DNA from: an uncultured Clostridia bacterium
GTDB taxonomy: Bacteria; Bacillota_A; Clostridia; Christensenellales; Aristaeellaceae
Reading direction: 5' to 3'
NCBI GenBank assembly: GCA_946408865.1
Contig: CAMJTZ010000129.1
Coordinates: forward strand, 1 to 5,659
DNA: 5,659 nucleotides
Part shown: positions 1-5,659 of the stretch, one piece after another
Layout: every line of letters starts with the position of its first letter
Position numbering within the stretch: position 1 is the stretch's first letter
Notes under the pieces: model-generated
Database searches by the model: none
What the model was told of the DNA's origin: nothing
Seen by the model: the letters and a program-made list of their open reading frames with translations, nothing else
Program-made: the position numbers and the translations under genes

Positions 1-851
1 TGCTGTTTCAGCCGCAGCATTTTTCCTTCATAGTGACGGTCTTCCGGATACAGCACCTTGCTGATTGCTTCCGCCAGTTCAATCTCCTCGGATGCCTGTA
101 CATAGCGGCCTTCCCCGAAGCTGCCGAGGTCGATTCTCTTCGGGCTCCGTGCAGACCACATCCGGAGCGGATTCACGATGGTGGCGTCGTAACCGGCAAT
201 CGGCATGTCGTACGGCACGGCTTCCACCGTATAGTAATCCTTGGTAATGAATTTCTGCTTCCCGTTGACTTCGATCTCGTCCACATGGCCGCCGAAGTGT
301 ACCTCACAGGCATCTTCCATCACAGCGGTTTCCCAGACGTTTCCGTTGTCCAGCCAGCTGTCGGGAAGTTCAACCTGCTGTCCGTCCACGATTTTCTGGC
401 GGAACAGGCCGTATTCATAACGGATGGTGCATCCCATGGCCGGCAGGTCCAGCCGGCTCAGGCTGTCCAGGAAGCAGGCTGCCAGCCGTCCGAGGCCGCC
501 GTTTCCCAGGCCGGGTTCCGGCTCTTCCTTCAGGATGTCCTTGATGTCAATGCCCAGCTCTTTCAGGGCTTCTGTGTATTCCTTCGTGGACAGCAGGTTC
601 AGCATGTTGCAGTACATGCTGCGACCCATCAGGAATTCGACGCTCAGGTAATAGAGGCTTTTGCCTTTCTGCTTTTTCCATGCTTCACGGCTGGAAATCA
701 TTTTCTGCATGATCTGATCCCGGACGGTGGACGCCACCGCGCGGTAGATCTGTGATTTGGAGGCTTCATTGATCGTAAGCCCGTTATAGCGCTGGATTTT
801 TCCGATAATCGTATTTTTGATGGATTCCTTATCGAATTTGGTCGCTGGCAT
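1..851 (-). CDS. glgP: Glycogen/alpha-glucan phosphorylase, N-terminal part (cut by left window edge)
   Basis: The product belongs to the glycosyltransferase family 35 phosphorylases, cytosolic PLP enzymes that release glucose-1-phosphate from the non-reducing ends of glycogen or maltodextrin. The window holds 283 codons from the start; the family is about 750-850 residues, so roughly a third is present. Visible family signatures are YYLSVEFLMGR (residues 67-77), PEPGLGNGGLGRLAACF (111-127), IRYEYGLF (143-150), VPYDMPIAGY (212-221), NPLRMWSAR (227-235) and LYPED (268-271 region). The PLP lysine and catalytic core lie beyond the edge and cannot be checked. The ATG at 851 is chosen because GAGGAGG sits 6 nt upstream and no better start exists. 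The gene follows ribF after 120 nt and has its own predicted promoter. Glycogen and maltodextrin phosphorylases (glgP/malP) are not separable from this fragment; family assignment is very secure. Confidence 0.96.
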   Translation of the reverse strand, partial: MPATKFDKESIKNTIIGKIQRYNGLTINEASKSQIYRAVASTVRDQIMQKMISSREAWKKQKGKSLYYLSVEFLMGRSMYCNMLNLLSTKEYTEALKELGIDIKDILKEEPEPGLGNGGLGRLAACFLDSLSRLDLPAMGCTIRYEYGLFRQKIVDGQQVELPDSWLDNGNVWETAVMEDACEVHFGGHVDEIEVNGKQKFITKDYYTVEAVPYDMPIAGYDATIVNPLRMWSARSPKRIDLGSFGEGRYVQASEEIELAEAISKVLYPEDRHYEGKMLRLKQ

Positions 852-857
852 ATTGTT

Positions 858-864
858 CCTCCTC
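858..864 (-). promoter_or_regulatory. Strong ribosome binding site of glgP
   Basis: GAGGAGG on the minus strand, with 6 nt between it and the ATG at 851. It is a near-perfect anti-16S match and fixes the glgP start. It is much stronger than the sites in front of truB and ribF. Confidence 0.9.
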
Positions 865-878
865 AAATCCGGGTCCTT

Positions 879-896
879 CCTGCAAAGATCTGCAGG
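879..896 (-). promoter_or_regulatory. Hairpin in the glgP 5' leader
   Basis: The minus strand reads CCTGCA-GATCTT-TGCAGG, a perfect 6-bp stem. It can extend by a G-U pair to 7 bp with a four-base loop (AUCU). If transcription starts at the G pair at 897-898, as the promoter predicts, the stem lies 2 nt from the mRNA 5' end and well clear of the ribosome binding site. Such 5'-terminal stems can protect mRNA from 5'-end-dependent decay; that role is inferred. There is no T tract after it on the minus strand, so it is not a terminator for ribF. Confidence 0.5.
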
Positions 897-903
897 CCTT
901 TTG

Positions 904-932
904 ATTATATCATTTCCCCTGACATTCAACAA
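904..932 (-). promoter_or_regulatory. Predicted sigma-70/sigma-A promoter of glgP (extended -10)
   Basis: On the minus strand a perfect TATAAT (909 to 904) is preceded by TG and one base, giving the extended -10 TGATATAAT (912 to 904). Exactly 17 nt upstream is a weak -35, TTGTTG (932 to 927, three of six matches to TTGACA), which the extended -10 can compensate for. The predicted start is the G pair at 897-898, giving a leader of about 47 nt before the glgP ATG. It lies in the only sizeable non-coding gap of the window and points at glgP. Confidence 0.75.
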
Positions 933-946
933 GGCAGCGGAATGTC
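921..946. repeat. Perfect 7-bp inverted repeat overlapping the glgP -35 region
   Basis: GACATTC (921-927) and GAATGTC (940-946) are exact reverse complements separated by 12 nt. The proximal arm ends at the edge of the predicted -35 hexamer (927-932), and the -35 itself lies mostly in the spacer between the arms. The 19-nt centre-to-centre spacing of the arms is compatible with a dimeric repressor operator, but the same sequence could form a weak hairpin in readthrough RNA from ribF. It matches no operator I recognise, including the CcpA cre consensus. Confidence 0.4.
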
Positions 947-971
947 TCTTTTCTTACCATCCATGCCATTT

Positions 972-1901
972 TCAGGCCTCCGGGGCATTCCTGACATACC
1001 ATTCCCGCACGGCATCCTGGTCCCTCCGGATCTGTTCCGTCAGCGCTTCCGCGGACTCAAACTTCTTTTCCGGCCGGATCCGGTCCCCCGGAATCAGTGT
1101 CACATCCTGGCCGTACAGTTCCGGTTCCCCGTCCAGCACATGAGCTTCCACCGTTATCTTTCCGGATGGCATCGTCGGCTGTATGCCGATGTTCACCGCC
1201 GCCGGGCATTCTCCTGCTTCCGTGATCATCCGGCAGGGGTAGACGCCGAAGGCCGGCAGCTGTTTCTGCGCTCCGGGATCCACATTGGCTGTCGGCACGC
1301 CGATCCGGTGTCCCATGTGTTTCCCGTCTGTCACCGGGCCGTGCAGCTCGTAAGGATGTCCCATCATCGCGGATGCTTTGCTGATGCATCCCTGCTGCAG
1401 AAGGTTCCGGATGGTCGTGGAGGAGATGATTTCACCGTCCTCCGTTTTTACCGGCGGAACAATCAGAACGTCGTACCCGTGTTTTTTTCCATCCGCGTAC
1501 AGCAGTTCCGCGCCGCCTTTACCGCCTCTGCCGAAGGAATAATTCCATCCGGCCACCACGGCCTTCAGGTCTGACGTCTTCCGCAGCATATCCAGGAAAT
1601 CCTGCGGTTCCATGTCAGCCATTTCCTGTGTGAAATGAAGCAGCTGCAGTTCATCCGCACCGTATTGCTCCATCAGCGCGATTTTTTCCGGCAGCGTCGT
1701 CAGCAGTCCGGGTGCCGCTTCCGGTTTCAGCACTTCCAGCGGATGCCGGTCAAAAGAACACGCCCGAAGGAAAATTCCCCTCTCCCCTGCGTACTTTTTT
1801 CCCGCATCCAGCAGGGCCTGGTGCCCCCTGTGCACGCCGTCAAAGGTTCCCAGTGCCAGTACGGACGGACCGCCCGGTTCCTGATTCCAGATCAATTTCA
1901 T
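972..1901 (-). CDS. ribF: Bifunctional riboflavin kinase / FAD synthetase
   Basis: This 309-residue cytosolic enzyme phosphorylates riboflavin to FMN and then adenylylates FMN to FAD; the length is normal for prokaryotic RibF (about 300-320). The N-terminal nucleotidyltransferase domain shows GTFDGVHRGH (18-27, the HxGH-type nucleotide site), FDRHPLEVL (50-58), GWNYSFGRGGKG (118-129) and ISSTTIR (159-165). The C-terminal riboflavin kinase domain shows GHRIGVPTANVDP (197-209), VNIGIQPT (236-243) and VEAHVLD (251-257), whose E252 fits the catalytic glutamate. The ATG at 1901 is chosen because homology begins at once; the frame stays open 106 codons further up, but that stretch overlaps truB in another frame and is not homologous. 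The ribosome site is weak (GGGA, 7 nt away). It is the last gene of the infB cluster, 49 nt after truB; no RFN (FMN) riboswitch is visible upstream. Confidence 0.97.
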   Translation of the reverse strand: MKLIWNQEPGGPSVLALGTFDGVHRGHQALLDAGKKYAGERGIFLRACSFDRHPLEVLKPEAAPGLLTTLPEKIALMEQYGADELQLLHFTQEMADMEPQDFLDMLRKTSDLKAVVAGWNYSFGRGGKGGAELLYADGKKHGYDVLIVPPVKTEDGEIISSTTIRNLLQQGCISKASAMMGHPYELHGPVTDGKHMGHRIGVPTANVDPGAQKQLPAFGVYPCRMITEAGECPAAVNIGIQPTMPSGKITVEAHVLDGEPELYGQDVTLIPGDRIRPEKKFESAEALTEQIRRDQDAVREWYVRNAPEA

Positions 1902-1950
1902 AATAATATCCCGACCATCCAATGCTTTTCTGTTAACGAAAAAAAATGAT
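1902..1950 (-). other. 49-nt truB-ribF intergenic gap with T8 tract
   Basis: On the minus strand the truB TGA is followed within 4 nt by a run of eight T (1946 to 1939), then a HpaI-type GTTAAC palindrome flanked by TTTTC and GAAAA (a weak 5-bp stem), and a GGGA ribosome site for ribF. I see no GC-rich stem directly before the T run, so it does not look like an intrinsic terminator. No promoter hexamer pair is convincing, so ribF is probably transcribed from upstream. Confidence 0.4.
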
Positions 1951-2844
1951 TCAGGTTTCCGGTGCGATCTGCGCCCGCCATACCAGCATACCGCCTTCAC
2001 GCCGGACAATCCCCCAGAAAGCCCCGTCCAGGTATAACCGCAGGTTTTCTGTTTCCGGTGGCAGTGCCTCTCCGAGAAAATCCGCCGGAATCTTTGCTCC
2101 TGCAGCCACCTGCTTCGCGAATTCCGGAGGGACATCCACCTTCTGCAGGTGCCCGAGCGGATAATCCGGCGCCAGCATCCGTCCGGCCAGCTTTCCCTCC
2201 GATGCCAGCGTCCGCGCATCCTCCAGCGTCAGCGCTGTATCGAGCCTGAACACGCCGCTCCTCGTCCGCAGCAGACTCCGCATATGCGCCGGACAGCCGC
2301 ACTTCTTTCCCAGGTCGTGGCACAGTGTACGGATATAGGTTCCTTTTCCGCAGCGTACCCGGAGTGCGACGCCGTGATCCGGTTCCTCACCGGTAACCTC
2401 AATACTGCGGATCATCACAGTCCTTTCCGGCACGTCCACTGTTTCACCTCTGCGCGCTCTGGCGTAGAGGGGCTGTCCGCCCACCTTGATCGCACTGTAG
2501 ACGCTGGGTTTCTGACGGATTTCCCCGGTCAGCGCTTTCGCCTTTTCACGAACGGTCTCCAGGTCCGGATACCGGTCTCCGGTTTCCAGCACCCTGCCGG
2601 TGAAATCCTGTGTATCCGTGCTGGTTCCGAAGGCGCACACGGCTTCATATTCCTTTTCCTTGTCCACCAGGTAATCGAAAAGCCGCGTGGCTTTCCCCGT
2701 CATGATGGGAAGTACGCCCGCGGCCTCCGGATCCAGCGTGCCGGCATGACCTGTACGCTTCTCTCCCGTCAGGCGCCGAATCACGGCGACGACCGCAGCG
2801 CTCGACATTCCTGCCGGTTTCCATATGTTAAAAAATCCGTTCAT
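1951..2844 (-). CDS. truB: tRNA pseudouridine(55) synthase TruB
   Basis: TruB isomerises U55 in the T-loop of elongator tRNAs to pseudouridine and also acts as a tRNA-folding chaperone. The protein has 297 residues, typical for the family. The N-terminus FFNIWKPAGMSS (4-15) leads to the catalytic motif GHAGTLDPEAAGVLP (32-46) with the nucleophile at D38. Further family motifs are KEYEA (64-68), GTSTDTQDFTG (73-83), KPSVYSAIKVGGQPLYARAR (112-131) and RCGKGTYIRTLCHDLG (164-179). The C-terminal portion from about residue 225 fits the PUA-like domain of bacterial TruB. The start at 2844 gives the full N-terminus; AAAGAG lies 7 nt upstream and the preceding nrnA stop is 18 nt away, so translation may be partly coupled. 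All key residues are present. Confidence 0.98.
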   Translation of the reverse strand: MNGFFNIWKPAGMSSAAVVAVIRRLTGEKRTGHAGTLDPEAAGVLPIMTGKATRLFDYLVDKEKEYEAVCAFGTSTDTQDFTGRVLETGDRYPDLETVREKAKALTGEIRQKPSVYSAIKVGGQPLYARARRGETVDVPERTVMIRSIEVTGEEPDHGVALRVRCGKGTYIRTLCHDLGKKCGCPAHMRSLLRTRSGVFRLDTALTLEDARTLASEGKLAGRMLAPDYPLGHLQKVDVPPEFAKQVAAGAKIPADFLGEALPPETENLRLYLDGAFWGIVRREGGMLVWRAQIAPET

Positions 2845-2862
2845 GATTCATCTCTTTATCTG

Positions 2863-3852
2863 TTACTTTTCACCGGATGCAATCGTTGCTTCCATGACCC
2901 GAAGGACCTTTTCAACGCATTCCTCCAGTGTTCCGTCCATCGTAATCCCGGACGCCTGCGGATGTCCTCCGCCGCCGAACCGGCCCGCAACGCCGTCCAC
3001 GCGGAACGGTTCCCGCGCGCGGAGACTGAACTTGATCTTTCCGTCGTTCGCCTCCCGTGCCAGCAGCGCCATGTCTGTATGCTGGGTATCCATGCCGTAG
3101 TTGACGATGGTATCCGCATGTTCGCTCAGTGCGCCGCAGGCGTCAAAATCTTTTCTTGTCAGTGTCATCACGGCGATCCGGTCACCTTCTCCGCAGAAGC
3201 GGAGGCTTTCCAGGGCTTTGCCCAGCAGTCTGATCTGTTCCCTGCTCTTTACCCGGAACAGAATCCGGTTCAGTTTTGCCAGCGGCAGATCATGCTCCAT
3301 CAGATCGCTCATAATCCGGAACGCTTCCGCGTTGGTCGCTCCGAAGGCAAAATTGCCGGTATCCGTACTGATGCCGGTGTAAAGGCAGATTGCGATATCC
3401 CTGGTTACCGGAACGTTCAGAATATCCATCAGTTCCCGGATCAGGATACAGTTTGCCGGGGATTCTCCGTCCACGCTGTTCACCTTCATGAACAGCGGAT
3501 TTGTCGGATGATGGTCAATCTGCGCAGTCTGACTGCAATGGCTGATAAGACCGGCGGCACTGCCCATTCTTTTTATGTCGCTGACATCCACGGCCAGCAG
3601 CAGGTCAAAAGACCCTTCATTCCCTGACGGAACGCGGAACAGATCCGCGCCGGGCAGGAAGGACAGCTGATCCGGAATTTTACCGTCGCAGAAGAGGGTT
3701 ACATCCTTGCCCATCGCCTCAAGAATCAGGCGCATGGCGGCAGCGCTGCCCAGGGTGTCTCCGTCCGGATTTACGTGGCTGACAACCGCAATCGTTTGTG
3801 CTTCCCGGATGCACCGGGCCACCGCTTCAGGATTCCGTTTCGTTGCTTCCAT
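2863..3852 (-). CDS. nrnA: DHH-family phosphoesterase, NrnA-type nanoRNase / pAp phosphatase
   Basis: Members of this family degrade 2-5 nt RNA oligomers to mononucleotides and dephosphorylate 3'-phosphoadenosine 5'-phosphate, using two Mn ions. The 329-residue protein carries all DHH signatures: SHVNPDGDTLGS (25-36; H26, D30, D32), VDVSD (88-92; D89), DHH (113-115) and TGISTDTGNF (159-168; D164). The DHHA1 domain ends in the substrate-binding GRFGGGGHPQASG (290-302). The ATG at 3852 is preferred over in-frame starts at 3879 and 3927: it has AGAGGAGA immediately upstream and gives the usual family length. It overlaps the rbfA end by 26 nt in another frame, and truB follows after 18 nt. Position between rbfA and truB is the standard Bacillota arrangement. 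Whether both activities are present cannot be told from sequence. Confidence 0.95.
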   Translation of the reverse strand: MEATKRNPEAVARCIREAQTIAVVSHVNPDGDTLGSAAAMRLILEAMGKDVTLFCDGKIPDQLSFLPGADLFRVPSGNEGSFDLLLAVDVSDIKRMGSAAGLISHCSQTAQIDHHPTNPLFMKVNSVDGESPANCILIRELMDILNVPVTRDIAICLYTGISTDTGNFAFGATNAEAFRIMSDLMEHDLPLAKLNRILFRVKSREQIRLLGKALESLRFCGEGDRIAVMTLTRKDFDACGALSEHADTIVNYGMDTQHTDMALLAREANDGKIKFSLRAREPFRVDGVAGRFGGGGHPQASGITMDGTLEECVEKVLRVMEATIASGEK

Positions 3853-4210
3853 GACCGCTCTCCTCTGTCCGTGCGGCATCTGCCAGTACTTTGGCAATAT
3901 GTACGCCGTATTCGATATTCTTGTCACTGATGAAGATCAGTTCCGGACTGTAGCGGATGATCATCCGTTTTCCGAGAGACCGCCGGATAAACCCTTTCGC
4001 GCTTTTCAGCGCTTCCATCAGCTCATCCCGCCTGTCATCCTCCAGTACGCTCACATAAATCTTCGCGTACCGCAGATCCCCGGTAACTTCTGCCCGGGTA
4101 ATGGAGAATGTCCCGCTGATACGCGGATCCCCCAGTTCTTCCCGGATAATGGCATCCACCTCGCGGCGGACTTCCTCCGAAATTCGGTCTATTCTCTGAT
4201 AGCTGCTCAT
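3827..4210 (-). CDS. rbfA: 30S ribosome-binding factor RbfA
   Basis: RbfA binds the 30S subunit near the 5' end of 16S rRNA (helix 1) and assists late maturation and 16S processing; loss causes cold sensitivity in E. coli. The 127-residue protein has the single KH-like fold signatures of the family: RIDRISEEVRREVDAII (6-22), DPR (28-30), DLRYAKIYVSV (45-55) and GFIRRSLGKRMIIRYSPEL (73-91) followed by FISD. The last 15 or so residues are polar and not conserved, and they overlap the nrnA start. The ATG at 4210 directly abuts the infB TAA (no intervening base). A GGAGGAG at 4223-4229 inside the infB end is 12 nt away, longer than ideal, so translation is probably coupled to infB termination. 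Confidence 0.97.
   Translation of the reverse strand: MSSYQRIDRISEEVRREVDAIIREELGDPRISGTFSITRAEVTGDLRYAKIYVSVLEDDRRDELMEALKSAKGFIRRSLGKRMIIRYSPELIFISDKNIEYGVHIAKVLADAARTEESGHGSNETES
3859..3866 (-). promoter_or_regulatory. Ribosome binding site of nrnA, inside the rbfA 3' end
   Basis: AGAGGAGA on the minus strand; its GGAG core ends 7 nt before the ATG at 3852. It lies within rbfA codons, so ribosomes finishing rbfA pass over it. It decides the nrnA start against the longer open frame. Confidence 0.8.
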
Positions 4211-5659
4211 TTAGCGCGGAATCTCCTCCATGATATAGCACTCGACGATATCGCCTTCCTTGATATCGTTGTGGCCTTCCAGGCTCATACCGCATTCGTA
4301 GCCGGCCGCCATTTCCTTCACGTCGTCCTTCAGGTGGCGCAGGCTGCTCAGCTTGCCCTCGTGAACCACCACGTTGTCACGCAGCAGACGTACGTTGGCG
4401 TTGCGCTGCACCTTGCCGTCCGTAACATAGCAGCCGGCGATGATGCCCGCACCGGTGATCTTGAATACATTGCGCACCTCTGCATGGCCCAGCAGTACTT
4501 CGCGGTATTCAGGCTCGAGCAGGCCCTTCATTGCCAGTTCCATATCCTCGATCGCCTTGTAAATAACCGTATAGAGCCGCACGTCCACCTTTGCCTTTTC
4601 AGCGGCTTCCCTGGCGGAAGCATCCGGCCGGATGTTGAAGCCGATGATAATTGCGTTGAACGCAGAAGCAAGATTCACATCGTCCTTGGTAATGGCGCCT
4701 GCGGCGCTGTGCAGCACACGGATTTTGACCTCGTCGCTGCTCAGTTTCTCCATGGCCTGCTTGACCGCTTCCACGGAGCCCTGCACATCCGCCTTGATGA
4801 TCAGGTTCAGCGTGGTCACCTTACCCGCTTCAATGGATGCAAACAGGTTCTCCATGCTCATCTTCGCCATCGTTGCTTCGCGGCTGGCTTTCAGTTTTTC
4901 CTTGCGCTCGTCCGCAACCTGGCGGCTCAGGTGGTCGTCGCCCACAGCGATCATCTCGTCACCGGCGCTCGGCACATCGTCGAAGCCCATGATTTCCACA
5001 GGCATGGAGGGACCGGCGGAATCAACCCGCTCGCCCTTGTCATTGATCAGTGCGCGCACCTTGCCCGCTGCCATGCCGGCGATGATGTTATCGCCCACAT
5101 GCAGGGTACCGTTCTGCAGCAGCACGGTGGCCAGCGGTCCCCGCGCCTTGTCCAGTTTCGCCTCGATAATAACGCCGCGGCCAAGCCGGTTCGGATTCGC
5201 CTGCAGCTGCAGCACGTCAGCCTGCAGCAGAATCATTTCCAGCAGTTCATCCACACCGTCGCCTGTCTTGGCGGATACCGGCACGCAGATTGTTTCTCCG
5301 CCCCAGTCCTCGCAGACAAGTCCATACTGAGTCAGGTCCTGTTTGACCTTCTCGGGATTGGCGTCCGGTTTGTCCATCTTGTTGATCGCCACGATAATCG
5401 GCACTTCCGCCGCCTTGGCGTGGTTGATGGATTCAACGGTCTGCGGCATCACGGAGTCGTCCGCGGCGACCACCAGCACGGCGATATCCGTCGCCTGTGT
5501 GCCTCTGGCGCGCATGGCTGTGAAAGCTTCATGGCCGGGGGTATCGAGGAAGGTGATCTGGCGTCCGTCCACGTTCACCGTGTAGGCGCCGATATGCTGC
5601 GTAATGCCGCCGGCTTCGCCCGCGGTCACACGGCTCTTGCGGATATAGTCCAGCAGGCT
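4211..5659 (-). CDS. infB: Translation initiation factor IF2, C-terminal two thirds (cut by right window edge)
   Basis: IF2 is the GTPase that brings fMet-tRNA to the 30S subunit and promotes 50S joining. The window contains 482 codons plus the TAA stop, and the frame stays open to the right edge. The fragment begins with [11 protein letters not shown], just after the missing P-loop (G1), so the true start and N-terminal region are outside. Visible in fragment numbering are G2 around GGITQHIGA (17-25), G3 DTPGHEAF (39-46), G4 NKMDKP (93-98) and G5 SAK (129-131). Domain II follows ([15 protein letters not shown]), then the [14 protein letters not shown] segment of domain III. The fMet-tRNA-binding C2 domain ends with GYECGMSL and [12 protein letters not shown]. 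An apparent start at 5629 is only an internal GTG valine. All GTPase motifs in view are intact. Confidence 0.98.
   Translation of the reverse strand, partial: SLLDYIRKSRVTAGEAGGITQHIGAYTVNVDGRQITFLDTPGHEAFTAMRARGTQATDIAVLVVAADDSVMPQTVESINHAKAAEVPIIVAINKMDKPDANPEKVKQDLTQYGLVCEDWGGETICVPVSAKTGDGVDELLEMILLQADVLQLQANPNRLGRGVIIEAKLDKARGPLATVLLQNGTLHVGDNIIAGMAAGKVRALINDKGERVDSAGPSMPVEIMGFDDVPSAGDEMIAVGDDHLSRQVADERKEKLKASREATMAKMSMENLFASIEAGKVTTLNLIIKADVQGSVEAVKQAMEKLSSDEVKIRVLHSAAGAITKDDVNLASAFNAIIIGFNIRPDASAREAAEKAKVDVRLYTVIYKAIEDMELAMKGLLEPEYREVLLGHAEVRNVFKITGAGIIAGCYVTDGKVQRNANVRLLRDNVVVHEGKLSSLRHLKDDVKEMAAGYECGMSLEGHNDIKEGDIVECYIMEEIPR
4223..4229 (-). promoter_or_regulatory. Probable rbfA ribosome binding site within the infB 3' end
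   Basis: GGAGGAG on the minus strand, encoding part of the final Glu-Glu of IF2, sits 12 nt before the rbfA ATG. The motif is strong but distant; with the abutting TAA-ATG junction it suggests termination-reinitiation coupling. Confidence 0.55.

Noticed and set aside
33..755. 240-codon plus-strand open frame opposite glgP, and the similar one at 942-1574 opposite ribF
   Set aside because: Both mirror strongly conserved minus-strand genes and show no family signature.
879..902. Intrinsic terminator on the plus strand (hairpin followed by CCTTTT)
   Set aside because: The T run is only four bases and offset by CC, and no plus-strand gene is present for it to serve.
852..971. CcpA cre site controlling glgP
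   Set aside because: I searched the spacer by eye for a TGWAARCGYTWNCW-like sequence and found no acceptable match.
1930..1946. Intrinsic terminator between truB and ribF
   Set aside because: The T8 tract has no GC-rich stem directly before it; the only nearby stem (TTTTC/GAAAA) is 5 bp and AT-rich.
1902..2219. 106-codon in-frame upstream extension of ribF
   Set aside because: The stretch is mostly truB read in another frame, and RibF homology starts at the ATG at 1901. It is an accidental absence of stops.
2149..3627. 492-codon plus-strand open frame antisense to truB and nrnA
   Set aside because: It lies wholly opposite two genes with intact catalytic motifs, has no recognisable domain, and its composition (rich in His, Arg, Gln, Phe, Cys) is that of a reverse-complement shadow of GC-rich codons.
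3853..3927. 25-residue N-terminal extension of nrnA
   Set aside because: It overlaps rbfA codons, lacks family similarity, and the ATG at 3852 has its own good ribosome site.
4632..5330. 232-codon plus-strand open frame opposite infB
   Set aside because: Ser/Ala/Thr-rich low-information translation, typical of the antisense of a conserved gene; no ribosome site or motif seen.

Overview
The window is a compact, single-strand piece of a bacterial chromosome. All six recognisable genes lie on the minus strand. Read in the direction of transcription (right to left) they are infB (3' two thirds, cut by the right edge), rbfA, nrnA (DHH-family phosphoesterase), truB, ribF and glgP (5' third, cut by the left edge). 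The first five form the conserved translation/RNA cluster usually seen as nusA-ylxR-infB-rbfA-nrnA-truB-ribF in Bacillota. Having nrnA between rbfA and truB, together with GC-rich coding sequence and strong AGGAGG-type ribosome binding sites, suggests a Bacillota member, probably a moderately GC-rich Clostridia lineage. The exact taxon cannot be fixed from the sequence alone.

Layout: infB (4211-5659) is followed with no gap by rbfA (3827-4210), joined by a TAA-ATG junction. rbfA overlaps nrnA (2863-3852) by 26 nt. An 18-nt gap leads to truB (1951-2844) and a 49-nt gap to ribF (972-1901). This spacing indicates one polycistronic unit with translational coupling at its upstream end. A 120-nt spacer (852-971) separates ribF from glgP (1-851). 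It holds a good extended -10 promoter reading into glgP, a perfect 7-bp inverted repeat overlapping the -35 region, a hairpin at the predicted 5' end of the glgP mRNA and a strong Shine-Dalgarno sequence. No convincing intrinsic terminator was seen after ribF.

Function: infB (initiation factor IF2), rbfA (30S maturation) and truB (tRNA psi55 synthase) serve translation. nrnA degrades nanoRNA and/or dephosphorylates pAp, and ribF makes FMN and FAD. glgP is glycogen/alpha-glucan phosphorylase, a carbon-storage enzyme with no direct link to the cluster. Its own promoter suggests separate control.

I found no mobile element, CRISPR array, RNA gene or novel defence or biosynthetic system. The window is essentially ordinary core genome. 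The one spot with unexplained structure is the ribF-glgP spacer. Several long plus-strand reading frames are antisense shadows of the minus-strand genes.
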